Virus record (IMG/VR): IMGVR_UViG_3300031162_000917
Coordinates: 1 to 35,179 of that record
Strand: one strand, 5' to 3'
DNA from: a virus
DNA: 35,179 nucleotides
The notes under the pieces were generated by a model. It was given only the letters and a program-made list of their open reading frames with translations, was not told where the DNA came from and made no database searches. Made by a program: the position numbers and the translations under genes. Shown piece by piece: positions 9,603 to 17,588 of the stretch; position 1 is the stretch's first letter; every line of letters starts with the position of its first letter.

Positions 9603-10483
9603 CAGTACTTAGGTGACAGCTTAAAGTTGTTACGAATGACCTTCAAAGCTTCCTCTTTAGAGAAGTTGCTGAGTCTGGCCTTGGCCTTTCTTCTTTCGTT
9701 GTAGTACTCAGATCGAGCACGAGCCTTTTCGTTTGCTGGCACCGTAGACTTTCTTTCGCAAAGCTTGTAGTACATATACGAACGAAGAGCTTCTTCTGCG
9801 TATACGTGTATAACTGGGTTTGTTGATCTGGCTTCGTCAGCCACATATTCCAAAACAACCTCTGTAACAGAATCTGATGTGTCTATCTCTATCCTGTTTT
9901 GATCAAGGTTTATTCTGTACTCACCAGCAAGCTTTCCACCACCCAAACCATAAAGCCTTCCTATCCCGCCTTGAAACATGTAGTTTTCAAAGATGAAGTA
10001 ATCGTAGTCTGCGTCTCCGTCTGAGCTGCCAGCAGTAGAGGACTTGCTATCCACCCTATTGGTCGTAAGGTTTGAAGATATATTCAAAGGACCAGCATTG
10101 CTATCGGTTTGGGTCGAGTCGCTTATAGCCCTTGAGTAATTAAGGTTTTTGTTTTGTCCAAAAACCCTAAGAACTCCGTCAGATCCAACAACACCCATCT
10201 TAACAAGGTCGACGTAATCTTCAGGGAGAGTCACTGTATTTGTAGCGCTAACAGTTCTCTTGAGAGATCTAATTCTGCTGCTGACGTCAAAGCCAAACTC
10301 CCTGATGCCTCTGAGAGCTATGTTTCGTATTGCTACATCTGAGACATTGCTGATGTAGTCATCGCTATCCATGGTGACTATAAAGTCGTCAACAACTTGT
10401 CTTAGAGAGACAAAGTTCATAGACTCACTGTTTGTGCCTCCTGAATCCCTAGAGCCACTGTATACTACATCTTCAAATGCCAT
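9602..10483 (-). CDS. Ring/connector protein (tail-tubular, P22 gp4 / T7 gp11-like)
   Basis: 293 aa. The N-terminal half has the helical 'LRQVVDDFIVTMDSDDYI...IRNIALRGIREFGFD' segment and the LPEDYVDLVKMGVV turn seen in head-tail connector ring proteins. A C-terminal part reads EYRINLDQNRIEID, VVLEYVADEA and then a conserved helical end (YAEEALRSYMYYKL...ARSEYYNERRKAKARL). This pattern is typical of ring proteins in crAss-like podoviruses. The ATG overlaps the TAA of the upstream ring gene (TAATG), and its own TGA overlaps the nozzle ATG, so ring-ring-nozzle form one coupled unit that would build the neck below the portal. Confidence 0.7.
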   Translation of the reverse strand: MAFEDVVYSGSRDSGGTNSESMNFVSLRQVVDDFIVTMDSDDYISNVSDVAIRNIALRGIREFGFDVSSRIRSLKRTVSATNTVTLPEDYVDLVKMGVVGSDGVLRVFGQNKNLNYSRAISDSTQTDSNAGPLNISSNLTTNRVDSKSSTAGSSDGDADYDYFIFENYMFQGGIGRLYGLGGGKLAGEYRINLDQNRIEIDTSDSVTEVVLEYVADEARSTNPVIHVYAEEALRSYMYYKLCERKSTVPANEKARARSEYYNERRKAKARLSNFSKEEALKVIRNNFKLSPKY

Positions 10484-11265
10484 TATTTATTCGTTGTTTC
10501 GGCTATGCCGTATTGACTAAGAACGTCGTCTCTCAACCTCACCCCAATCATCCTTGCTATCTCTGCAACTACCTCTGAGAAGTATTGAGACGGCAAATCA
10601 AAGTTTCTACTTGAGGACTCGTCAGGAAGCAAAAATCCATCGCTAATGCTTATACTGGCATACGATGGTGGTTGATCCCCATAACCCCCAGTGTTAGATA
10701 TACTGCCTGGTCTTCTGTAGTACACCAGGTTTACATCAGCGCTAATTGTCTGAGGGAAGATCATGATCTTGTTGAAAGAAAAAAGAGCCACTGGGAAGTC
10801 TTCCGTAGGTGCTGAAAGGTTGCTGTTAAGAACCCTTCTGGCTTTTTCTTCGTCTGTTATTATCTCCACAGATGTGTTAGTTCCGTCAACATACATGCTG
10901 ATAATCTTGTGGACAAAAGATGGTCTCTGAAACTCAGCTACCTCTTCAACGGGAACCTCAATAGAACCTCCATCACCATCAGGAACATACGTGCTTGGCT
11001 CTTCTCCCGCTACATTCAGCTTTACCCTGCCTATGTAGTTGCTGAGGTCTTCTTCCAACATCTTGTATGCAGACTTGTCTCTCCCAGCGTCAGATCCAGA
11101 TTGACGGATCTTGGCAGCCAATTTAATCTCATCAAACATCTCGTTAAAGACGTTGAGCTGAGCGACCTCTGCAAACCTGTTAAAGACAGAGGGGGAGATA
11201 AATCCCTTCTGATCTTTGTTGCAGAGATCTCTTACTGCCTCGTACACCTTTATTACGCTTATCAT
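10483..11265 (-). CDS. Second ring/connector protein
   Basis: 260 aa from the ATG at 11263-11265. An upstream in-frame TTG at 11280 would place the start inside the promoter-like sequence, so I prefer the ATG. The sequence opens MISVIKVYEAVRDLCNKDQ and NRFAEVAQLNVFNEMFDEI, has a central beta part (FSFNKIMIFPQTISADVNLVYYRRPG) and ends FDLPSQYFSEVVAEIARMIGVRLRD, a pattern I associate with neck ring proteins of Bacteroidota podoviruses. It is directly followed by the other ring protein (TAATG overlap). It probably contacts the portal or the first ring; which ring position it fills cannot be told from sequence. Confidence 0.65.
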   Translation of the reverse strand: MISVIKVYEAVRDLCNKDQKGFISPSVFNRFAEVAQLNVFNEMFDEIKLAAKIRQSGSDAGRDKSAYKMLEEDLSNYIGRVKLNVAGEEPSTYVPDGDGGSIEVPVEEVAEFQRPSFVHKIISMYVDGTNTSVEIITDEEKARRVLNSNLSAPTEDFPVALFSFNKIMIFPQTISADVNLVYYRRPGSISNTGGYGDQPPSYASISISDGFLLPDESSSRNFDLPSQYFSEVVAEIARMIGVRLRDDVLSQYGIAETTNK

Positions 11266-11269
11266 GCTG

Positions 11270-11277
11270 TAAATATA
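11270..11277 (-). promoter_or_regulatory. -7-like box TATATTTA before the ring-nozzle unit
   Basis: The minus strand reads TATATTTACAGCATG. This is the TAnnTTTG element with one mismatch (A for G), at the same 4-nt distance from the ATG as other boxes here. It lies directly downstream of a strong terminator, where a new promoter would be needed. Confidence 0.45.
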
Positions 11278-11282
11278 CAAAC

Positions 11283-11309
11283 AAAAAAAAGAGGCCCCGA
11301 AGGGCCTCT
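11283..11309 (-). terminator. Rho-independent terminator with UUCG loop
   Basis: On the minus strand a perfect GAGGCCC-TTCG-GGGCCTC stem-loop is followed by eight T residues. The C(UUCG)G tetraloop is exceptionally stable in RNA. It sits just after the stop of the 279-aa gene (11312-12151). Confidence 0.9.
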
Positions 11310-11311
11310 CT

Positions 11312-12151
11312 TTATGCTAGTCGCTCTAGGCGCTCTTCTAGAGACGTCAATACTGACGCTCCTTTTTCAGTAAGACAGAACCTAACCATAACGTCTGATG
11401 GATCTTGACCAACAGGAACCGAAACAATAAGGCTGTTACTGTCAAACCAGTATACTCCATCACTCTTTACTTTGATGATCTGATAACTCTCAGCTTGTTT
11501 TACAACACTACGAGCCATAACTTGAGGAGAGTCAAATGACTCCAAAAACTCTTGTGGCTTCTTCTTAGCGATATTAAGAAGGTTGTAGCGAATCTCATTC
11601 ACTGGGGTATTTATGTTCACGTTAAAGAACATGGCCACTGGAAGAAGCTCATCAAGGCTTGAGTCTCGAACCTTAGACACAGCATCGTTAAGCAAGAACT
11701 CTTGGTTGAGCTGTATTTCAGCGTCTTTCTTTTTGTCGATTTCCTTGAACACAGATCCACCGTTAGAGACATTCATGGGATGAAGCTCTATGAACTTTCG
11801 CAAGTTGGGCTTGTCCTTGGGCACGAAAAGCTTTCCATTCCTAAAGACGACAGACTGCTTAACTGCATTAGAGCTTTGTTCATCGACAAAGATTGACGGC
11901 TCATTCGGGCAGTATCGAATCTCTCTCACTGTGTCGTTTTCTTGATCATACACAGTGATGCCTTTTTGAGGGAGCATATATACAATACCTCCTCCTTTTG
12001 ATATCTCATACTCTTTGTGTTGATTTACTACCTCCGTGCGCTTAATAGCTGGCTTCTTTTTAACAGAAGCCTGTGGCGGTTCAACAACTTGAGACTGAGT
12101 CTCAACGGCCTTTTTGGGGCGGCCAGCCCGTCGTGTAGCTTGTTCAGCCAT
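11312..12151 (-). CDS. Conserved phage protein with N-terminal AT-hook-like motif
   Basis: 279 aa. Residues 6-14 read RRAGRPKKA, with the GRP core flanked by basic residues as in AT-hooks, so the N-terminus may bind A/T-rich DNA. The rest looks like a family recurring in marine phage genomes: a beta-rich part (GGIVYMLPQKGITVYDQEND, EIRYCPNEPSIFVDEQ, LFVPKDKPNLRKFIELHP) and a helical part (LLPVAMFFNVN, EIRYNLLNIAKKKPQEFLESF). Its function is not known to me. It lies between a lectin-like protein and the ring genes and has its own terminator, so a virion or assembly role is likely. Confidence 0.65.
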   Translation of the reverse strand: MAEQATRRAGRPKKAVETQSQVVEPPQASVKKKPAIKRTEVVNQHKEYEISKGGGIVYMLPQKGITVYDQENDTVREIRYCPNEPSIFVDEQSSNAVKQSVVFRNGKLFVPKDKPNLRKFIELHPMNVSNGGSVFKEIDKKKDAEIQLNQEFLLNDAVSKVRDSSLDELLPVAMFFNVNINTPVNEIRYNLLNIAKKKPQEFLESFDSPQVMARSVVKQAESYQIIKVKSDGVYWFDSNSLIVSVPVGQDPSDVMVRFCLTEKGASVLTSLEERLERLA

Positions 12152-12162
12152 GGTTTAATGAA

Positions 12163-13401
12163 TTAAAGTTTATAGAATTTAAAAAGGTCGATGGCCAGCG
12201 AAGATGCTGAGCCAGCTCCAATGTCTTTGTTGATTACGCCAAATCTGGCGAGTTGCCCCTTAAAGCACCCAGAAACCACTTCGTTAGTGGTACCAAGCCT
12301 TTCTATCAAAAGGTTTCCATCTGTGGCTCCAGGGGTAGTAACTTTGTCGACAACAGCGGGAATATAGGCTACGATGTCTCCCGTTCTGTCGTGAAGGAAT
12401 ACATTGAAATCCCTATCCCTCCTTATGACAAAAGAATAGCACGGAACAAAGTCTGGCTCCTTGTTTATCCCGTCATCAAAAAAGGAGTCGGCCCTTGCGG
12501 AGGCAATGTCCCCCGTCCTTCCGTCGTGACGAACTACAAAGTCTCTGTTTGAAGAGCCGCACTTTTCTACAACTCCGTTGTAAGGGAACGACCCAATAAA
12601 TCCGACTGTTTCTCCGTCAGCATCGCCGTAAATAGGGCCAGTACCACCAATTCCCAGGTTATCTCTCCCCAAAACAACGTATATGGTGTAGTCAGAAGCA
12701 ACGCTGTATGCTGGAACTTCAAAGTATTCATCCACATTAATCTGTACTGCGTTCTGAGAGAAGTTCGTCTGGTTGTCGGAGTTAACCATGGAAGGAGTGA
12801 GGCCTGATGCAGGGGCTATGTTGTAAGCCGCGCCTGCAGAGCCAGAGTTATACCAAGTATCTATAGTAGCCCCATTTGCATACCCGTCAATAGACTCGTG
12901 GTTGTAATCTATTTCTGGAGTATTCCCGTAGAAGTTTATGCCAGCTATCTTGTTGGCGTACTGATCTTGGGCGTCACCTTCGCTTATCTCGCCGCTAATC
13001 GTGTCGACAGCCAGCGTGGGTACGATTGGTTTTATGTCTTCTCTGTTTTGTCCAAACTTACCAAAGGTAGAGTTCTTTCCAACAGAATCAAACCGCATGA
13101 TATTTTTGCCACCTGGGTTGGAGATAAAGTTAAGTATCTCCTCCATAAGGGCTGACTCCTGTCCCTCTATACACCCTACCTCTACAGTTGTTTTAGGCAG
13201 AGACTGCCCCTGTTTGAGGAACGTATCTTCAAATGCAGATGAATGATTGAAAGTAATTACGACACCACCCTTCTTTGTTGTCATGTACGAAACATGATCT
13301 GCAGGTATAGATATCGTAGAGATACCTACACCCGTATTCGATGTGGTTGATCCGCTGGAGATAGAGTCCTCCTCTCTCCTAAACAAGAAGAATTTTTTCA
13401 T
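12163..13401 (-). CDS. Virion protein with C-terminal lectin/LamG-like (concanavalin-type) domain
   Basis: 412 aa. A short N-terminal domain (MKKFFLFRREED, then SYMTTKKGGVVITFNHSS) is followed, from about residue 180, by a beta-sandwich-like region: 'YTIYVVLGRDN', 'NRDFVVRHDGRTGD', 'CYSFVIRRDRDFNVFLH' and a closing 'GCFKGQLARFGVINKDIG...LFKFYKL'. This ending (G.la.fgv.nk ... l..fY.l) is the usual last strand pair and helix of concanavalin/LamG-type domains that bind sugars. It may decorate the capsid or tail and stick to host or surface glycans. A TATATTTG box lies 16 nt before the ATG. Confidence 0.55.
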   Translation of the reverse strand: MKKFFLFRREEDSISSGSTTSNTGVGISTISIPADHVSYMTTKKGGVVITFNHSSAFEDTFLKQGQSLPKTTVEVGCIEGQESALMEEILNFISNPGGKNIMRFDSVGKNSTFGKFGQNREDIKPIVPTLAVDTISGEISEGDAQDQYANKIAGINFYGNTPEIDYNHESIDGYANGATIDTWYNSGSAGAAYNIAPASGLTPSMVNSDNQTNFSQNAVQINVDEYFEVPAYSVASDYTIYVVLGRDNLGIGGTGPIYGDADGETVGFIGSFPYNGVVEKCGSSNRDFVVRHDGRTGDIASARADSFFDDGINKEPDFVPCYSFVIRRDRDFNVFLHDRTGDIVAYIPAVVDKVTTPGATDGNLLIERLGTTNEVVSGCFKGQLARFGVINKDIGAGSASSLAIDLFKFYKL

Positions 13402-13417
13402 TGCATTAAAAGTACTG

Positions 13418-13425
13418 CAAATATA
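13418..13425 (-). promoter_or_regulatory. Bacteroidota-type -7 box (TATATTTG)
   Basis: The minus strand reads TATATTTGCAGTACTTTTAA and the ATG at 13401 follows 16 nt after the box. It lies immediately downstream of the terminator at 13426-13458, as expected for a promoter of the next transcription unit. Confidence 0.65.
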
Positions 13426-13458
13426 GTAAAAAAGAAAAAGGCCCCCGAAGGAGCCTTT
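13426..13458 (-). terminator. Rho-independent terminator with UUCG loop
   Basis: The minus strand forms AAAGGCTCC-TTCG-GGGGCCTTT with a single mismatch, then a run of T broken by one C. It closes the 166-aa gene 20 nt downstream of that gene's stop. Confidence 0.85.
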
Positions 13459-13478
13459 CTCGAAGCGTGTAATTGCTA

Positions 13479-13979
13479 TTACGCAACAGTAGCGATAGGT
13501 GAAGAAACAGTCTCTGCCTTCCAGGTAGAGTTAGTTCCGTCATCCTTCAAGCAAGTCAACGTAACTCTTGCTCCAGCCACCGTGCTGTTTGGCAACGTGA
13601 GAGTGTCTCCAGCTACGTCGTAAGTGTCAGTACCAGTGCCTGCAGCACCAGTAAGAACGATGTGTGCGTGGAAATCAGAGACGCCTGAGCCTGGCAAGAC
13701 AAAAGTAGTTGTTTTGTCAGCAGCAACCGCCGTAGTAAGCAAAAACTCATACGTAAGTCCAGCGTTGCTCGCATTCAATGCTGGCAAGTTTACAACGTTG
13801 TCTTCCGTTCCGTTAACCTCAAAAAGGGTCCCAGATTGAGCTGGCGTCAAGGTGATCTCGGATCCTGATGCAGAAGTAAGGGACGTGGTATCAGTAGGTC
13901 TTCTAAAGCCACCACACACACCAGCGCCTGAGCCAGTGAGTGTGTTGAGCTTAACTGAATCTAATGTTAGTTTGTTCAT
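13479..13979 (-). CDS. Small beta-rich virion (decoration/fibre-like) protein
   Basis: 166 aa, rich in Thr, Gly, Ser and Val, without Lys-rich parts or membrane segments. Two thirds is predicted beta sequence (e.g. SGTLFEVNGTEDNVVNLPAL, YEFLLTTAVAADKTTTFVLP). This composition is typical of phage decoration or small fibre proteins. It follows the capsid gene cluster and is bracketed by UUCG terminators on both sides, so it is its own transcription unit or the end of one, compatible with high-copy synthesis. No closer family is recognised. Confidence 0.6.
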   Translation of the reverse strand: MNKLTLDSVKLNTLTGSGAGVCGGFRRPTDTTSLTSASGSEITLTPAQSGTLFEVNGTEDNVVNLPALNASNAGLTYEFLLTTAVAADKTTTFVLPGSGVSDFHAHIVLTGAAGTGTDTYDVAGDTLTLPNSTVAGARVTLTCLKDDGTNSTWKAETVSSPIATVA

Positions 13980-13992
13980 AATTGTTGTTTTT

Positions 13993-14030
13993 AAAAAAAT
14001 AAATGAGAAGGACTCCGAAGAGCCCTTCTC
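13993..14030 (-). terminator. Rho-independent terminator with UUCG loop
   Basis: On the minus strand an 11-position stem (GAGAAGG, one mismatch, then CTC) closes a C(TTCG)G loop and is followed by ATTTATTTTTTT. It lies just after the stop of the 107-aa gene. Confidence 0.85.
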
Positions 14031-14038
14031 TAATCAGA

Positions 14039-14362
14039 TTAAGCAGGGTCGGTGTCGCTATTACCAACAATGCCAACTACAGCATCAATTTCTGCGTGAA
14101 TAAACTCACCTGTATCCTCATCGGCAATAGTAACAATAGTATTTGGCCCGTAGTAAATGGCTTCAACAATCGTCTCTATAACTTCTTTCTCCTTGTTATT
14201 TGTAACACTCAACTCAAGGTAGTCTGAATTACCTTGTGCGTTTGCGTCGTCCTGAAAGAAAAGCTGAACCTCTCCGTCAACGGTATTTGAAATACCGAGA
14301 AGAGTGCTTGCTGGTCTAAATTGAAGGGTGTCGTTCCCGTCTCTAAATCTCAAAAATTTCAT
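14039..14362 (-). CDS. Small virion-like protein, paralogue of its upstream neighbour
   Basis: 107 aa. It shares layout with the 104-aa protein upstream: an opening (K/E)(F/R)FLxFxD, a LL.IS motif near residue 20-27, a LxLxVxN strand, then an I.EAI.Y / IANAINY helix and a C-terminal strand pair. I read the two as a tandem duplication that has diverged strongly. The conserved helix-strand layout of about 100 residues suits small capsid-associated proteins. No function is recognised. A strong UUCG terminator follows. Confidence 0.6.
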   Translation of the reverse strand: MKFLRFRDGNDTLQFRPASTLLGISNTVDGEVQLFFQDDANAQGNSDYLELSVTNNKEKEVIETIVEAIYYGPNTIVTIADEDTGEFIHAEIDAVVGIVGNSDTDPA

Positions 14363-14376
14363 GTCTTTAATATTTA

Positions 14377-14691
14377 TTAGTCAGCAAGTGAATCAAGAGT
14401 AATTGCGGACGCGGTAATAGAGCTGTGAACTCCGACGCCAAGAACAGCATCGTAAACAACGATCATTGCCTTGCTGGAGTAGTTTATTGCATTAGCGATA
14501 GACTCCATAACCCCCAGCTCTGTTTCATTGGCTACAGTAAGAGCAACTGAGTCAACAGCGGCATCATTAGATCTGGCCTTAAATTTGAGGGTTACGTTAT
14601 CATCACTAGCCATAGAGATGCTCAAAAGGTTGGATGCGGAATTGCAGTAAACGTCATCCGCAGCGTCTTTGAAAAAAAGAAATCTTTCCAT
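14377..14691 (-). CDS. Small virion-like protein, paralogue of the downstream 107-aa protein
   Basis: 104 aa from the ATG at 14689-14691. A TTG seven codons upstream would fall next to the capsid terminator, so the ATG is preferred. It begins MERFLFFKDAADDVYC and contains SNLLSISMASDDNVTLKFKA and VMESIANAINYSSKAMIVVY, which align by eye with FLRFRDGNDTLQF, TLLGISNT and VIETIVEAIYYGPNTIVTI of the next gene. It is the first gene after the major capsid protein; capsid decoration or stabilisation is a reasonable guess only. Confidence 0.6.
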   Translation of the reverse strand: MERFLFFKDAADDVYCNSASNLLSISMASDDNVTLKFKARSNDAAVDSVALTVANETELGVMESIANAINYSSKAMIVVYDAVLGVGVHSSITASAITLDSLAD

Positions 14692-14710
14692 GTGCTTAGT
14701 TTTTAAGCGC

Positions 14711-14738
14711 AAAGAGAGCGGGGTTGCCCCCGACTCTC
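14711..14738 (-). terminator. Hairpin after the major capsid gene, terminator-like
   Basis: The minus strand reads GAGAGTCGGGGGCAACCCCG followed by CTCTC: a 5-bp stem, a one-base bulge and a 5-bp GC stem with a four-base loop. Only three T residues follow, so termination would be partial. This is a possible way to raise capsid message over downstream genes. Confidence 0.55.
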
Positions 14739-14753
14739 ATTACACATTAGTTA

Positions 14754-16187
14754 TTATCCCTTGATCATAACGTGCTGGTTAGCAGCGCGAACACACAAAG
14801 CAACTTCAGATCTGTAGTGGAAGACCGCCTGGTCCGTACCCAAATCACCGTTGTTCGTGTGGCCCAAAACGCCACCACCAGTCACCCAGTGCTCCATCTC
14901 ACGGCTGTAACCGTTAGCTTCTTTGTAGTACAAAGAGAGAGCAGGAGCCTTCATGCCTGAGCGTGCGTCAGCAACAGTAGCCAAAGGAACCATAGCGCCT
15001 TGGACGTAGTTAGAAGCACCCATCAACGTAGGATCGTTCAACAACTTCCAGTCGTGCTTGTGGAACGTGTAGCCACCGCGAGTAAAGCTCTTAAATCCGA
15101 GCTGAACAGCCATGTCTGCGTTGTTCTGGAAAGCACCGAATTGACCTGGCAAGCCAGCAGTAACCTGCGTAGCGATACCGTTAGCCAACATGTCGTCGAT
15201 AGCGAGGTCTTGCTTTCTGTTCAAGTACATAGCGTACTCAGAAGGAGCTCCTTGCTTATCGAGCTCAACAATGATGTCGTCAAACTCAGCGAATGAATCG
15301 AGTGGGTTCGCGTTAGCGTTCTGAACCTGGATACCTCTGTCTTCAATAGCTGAGAAGTAACCTTCAGAGCCAGCGAGTTCATCCGTGAGGTCAGTGGCAG
15401 AGCCGCCAGCAGAAGTTCTCTTCTCTCCGAAGAGCAACATCATCTCTCTCTGGTCTTCGAAGCGCTTACGAGCCTCTTGCTCTGCGTACATAAACCACTG
15501 GTAGCCCTTGCCCGTGTCAACCCATCCGATGTTGGTTGCTTGAGAACCGTTCACTTCGTGACGACCCTTAACAATCATAAATGGATTCTGGTACTTCACG
15601 ATATCAGACTCGCGGAAAGCAGTAGGCTGATCCGTGCCCTGAGCGTACATGTTGCCCAAGACGATCCAGGTGCCAGAAGTGGCGTCGTAGTCAGAGGAGC
15701 CGTGAACAGTGCCATCGAGCTTAACCAAAACAGCAGCAACAGCCGAGCCAGTGCCGAAGCCACCAGCCTGAACGATGTAGCGGGTGCCAGTAGAGCTGTC
15801 CATGACAACGTCGTTTACTTGAACGCCTGCATTGAATGCGTCGTTATTAGTGGTGCCAGCAGTAATCGTGATTGAGTTAGTGGTGGTGCTAGTGTCAATC
15901 TCAGAAGTCGTGTAATTGAACTTTGCGTGACGACGACCCGTTTCCCACCAGTCAATCTGGTCTGAAGTACCGCCTGAGGTGATAGCGCCCGTGAGCTTCA
16001 AGAAGCCCGTGATACCTTGGTCTCCGTAGGTCTCAACGAGTTGAGGGATAACGAAGTCCTTGTTGGCCTTGAGCAAGGTGCCAACGGTAGTGTAGTTTTC
16101 AGGTGTGATCCGAAAATCGGATGGAGCCTGGTCGATCTGAGGCAAGTTACCCGAGCCTGCAGTTCTGTCTGTGCCAAGATTAGCCAT
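14754..16187 (-). CDS. Major capsid protein
   Basis: 477 aa, directly downstream of the scaffold gene, in the normal head-gene position. It begins MANLGTDRTAGSGNLPQIDQ and contains segments typical of HK97-fold capsid proteins: a long helix-forming EQEARKRFEDQREMMLLFGE (the spine-helix region), 'DDIIVELDKQGAPSEYAMYL', 'FGFKSFTRGGYTFHKHDWKL' style late strands and a C-terminal 'AVFHYRSEVALCVRAANQHV'. The codon choice is noticeably C/G-ending at third positions compared with neighbours, as expected for a very highly expressed gene. Assignment rests on position, length and these motifs, not on a database match. A hairpin terminator follows. Confidence 0.8.
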   Translation of the reverse strand: MANLGTDRTAGSGNLPQIDQAPSDFRITPENYTTVGTLLKANKDFVIPQLVETYGDQGITGFLKLTGAITSGGTSDQIDWWETGRRHAKFNYTTSEIDTSTTTNSITITAGTTNNDAFNAGVQVNDVVMDSSTGTRYIVQAGGFGTGSAVAAVLVKLDGTVHGSSDYDATSGTWIVLGNMYAQGTDQPTAFRESDIVKYQNPFMIVKGRHEVNGSQATNIGWVDTGKGYQWFMYAEQEARKRFEDQREMMLLFGEKRTSAGGSATDLTDELAGSEGYFSAIEDRGIQVQNANANPLDSFAEFDDIIVELDKQGAPSEYAMYLNRKQDLAIDDMLANGIATQVTAGLPGQFGAFQNNADMAVQLGFKSFTRGGYTFHKHDWKLLNDPTLMGASNYVQGAMVPLATVADARSGMKAPALSLYYKEANGYSREMEHWVTGGGVLGHTNNGDLGTDQAVFHYRSEVALCVRAANQHVMIKG

Positions 16188-16200
16188 TTTGTTCTAGTTT

Positions 16201-17310
16201 TTAGATTTTAAAAGTTACTCTCCCACCCTGAGAGCCCATGATTTGTTTTAGCTGCTCAGCAAGTGGGTTTGTTTGATTTATACTTCCAGATTCAGTAGGA
16301 GACTGAGATTGTACGTTAGCCGCTCTGTCTACAAGAGTCTTCTGCCCATCACCCAACCCTTGCTTGTAAGCCGAAGCAACAATAGCGTCGATGTTGTCGA
16401 TGACCGCTCTGTGTGAAGAAAGCTTGTCGTAGTCCCAATTCCCATCCTCATGGATGTAGGTGTCGAAGTACTCGTCAAGACGAGCATTCTTTTGTTTAAG
16501 TTGCGACTTGTATGAATCTTCAAGTCCAAAAGTAAAGGTCTTATCACCACCGAGGTCAAATTCCAGACCAGTCATGAGGTCGACTTCTTTAGACATGTTT
16601 GAGATCCATGCTTCGTCAATAAATGATTCAACTTCATTCGCAGACGCTTCTGGCGCTTGGTACTGAGATCGAAGCTCCTCGATTCTCTGTCTAGCATTCT
16701 GAGCATCAACTTTAAGTTGAACTTGTGCAAGGCGTACTTCGTCCTCAGTGTTGAGGTCTGGGTCAACCTTATATTTGCTGCTAACCAACACATTGAGTTC
16801 TTCAGGAGAAAGGGATGGGTACTGGCTAGCCATGCTAACTCTAATAGCCGTCATATCATCCATCTCGGATGGGTTGAGCGACTGATACGCAAACCAATCT
16901 TCTGGACCCTTACCCGTTTCTTCTACGAAGCGAGCAATGGCCTCAATGCGCTCGTCAAGAGCTTTTTGTTGTGGAGTGCTAAAGTCTTCAAACGAATTAA
17001 AGTCCCTACCGAGCCTCTCGCTCATGTATTGAAGGACAGCTTGTTCGTAATCAGCGTCTGAGTACTCCTGTGTTTCTTGAACTGGTGCAGCCTCTGGATC
17101 GACATAGTCGCTCTCTTGTGGCTGCGACACTTCCTGCGGCTCTGGCTGAGTCGTAGGTTCCTCCTGAACCTCTTGCTGAGGCTCTGGAGCTGGCTCTGAT
17201 GTAGGCTCAGGCTGTGGATCAGGCTGTGACTCCTGAGTCTGTGAGGCCATAATTTCTTCTGGGCTGCTGAAAACTTTCATTCCAGCAATTTCGTTGGGTT
17301 GATTATCCAT
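16201..17310 (-). CDS. Capsid scaffolding protein
   Basis: 369 aa, acidic. Residues about 18-80 are a Pro/Gln/Glu-rich disordered tail (e.g. TSEPAPEPQQEVQEEPTTQP). The middle is mainly helical, and the C-terminus is a short helix plus basic end (LAEQLKQIMGSQGGRVTFKI) of the kind that binds the inner face of capsid subunits. It lies immediately before the major capsid gene, which is the classical place for a scaffold. It would guide procapsid assembly and leave or be degraded before packaging. No protease domain is visible. Confidence 0.75.
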   Translation of the reverse strand: MDNQPNEIAGMKVFSSPEEIMASQTQESQPDPQPEPTSEPAPEPQQEVQEEPTTQPEPQEVSQPQESDYVDPEAAPVQETQEYSDADYEQAVLQYMSERLGRDFNSFEDFSTPQQKALDERIEAIARFVEETGKGPEDWFAYQSLNPSEMDDMTAIRVSMASQYPSLSPEELNVLVSSKYKVDPDLNTEDEVRLAQVQLKVDAQNARQRIEELRSQYQAPEASANEVESFIDEAWISNMSKEVDLMTGLEFDLGGDKTFTFGLEDSYKSQLKQKNARLDEYFDTYIHEDGNWDYDKLSSHRAVIDNIDAIVASAYKQGLGDGQKTLVDRAANVQSQSPTESGSINQTNPLAEQLKQIMGSQGGRVTFKI

Positions 17311-17335
17311 TTTAATTAAATTATTTTTTAAACTA

Positions 17336-17578
17336 TCAGTACATCACAACGAGGCCGTTGCCACTGACGGAAGTAAACTTACCGTAAAGGGTATATCCAG
17401 GAGCTATTGCTATTGTGGTGCTGCTGGTGAGTGGCTTGTAGGCGTCAGTTTGATATGTGTCTATAGATCCAACAACGTCAGCATCAATACTGCTTGCTGT
17501 TGGGTTATAGATGCCCGAAACCTCGTAGTTTGTAAAGGCCGCGTCATTGCTAAGTATGGCAATATTTTTCGTAGACAT
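17336..17578 (-). CDS. Small beta-rich protein
   Basis: 80 aa, with no charged clusters: MSTKNIAILSNDAAFTNYEV, then Thr/Ser/Ile-rich strands, ending VSGNGLVVMY. Most of the chain looks like beta strands. It is placed 25 nt before the scaffold gene and 10 nt after the 135-aa gene, in a run of similar small beta proteins. It is not recognised as a known family; a small head-associated or decoration protein is plausible. Confidence 0.55.
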   Translation of the reverse strand: MSTKNIAILSNDAAFTNYEVSGIYNPTASSIDADVVGSIDTYQTDAYKPLTSSTTIAIAPGYTLYGKFTSVSGNGLVVMY

Positions 17579-17588
17579 GTCTTATTTA

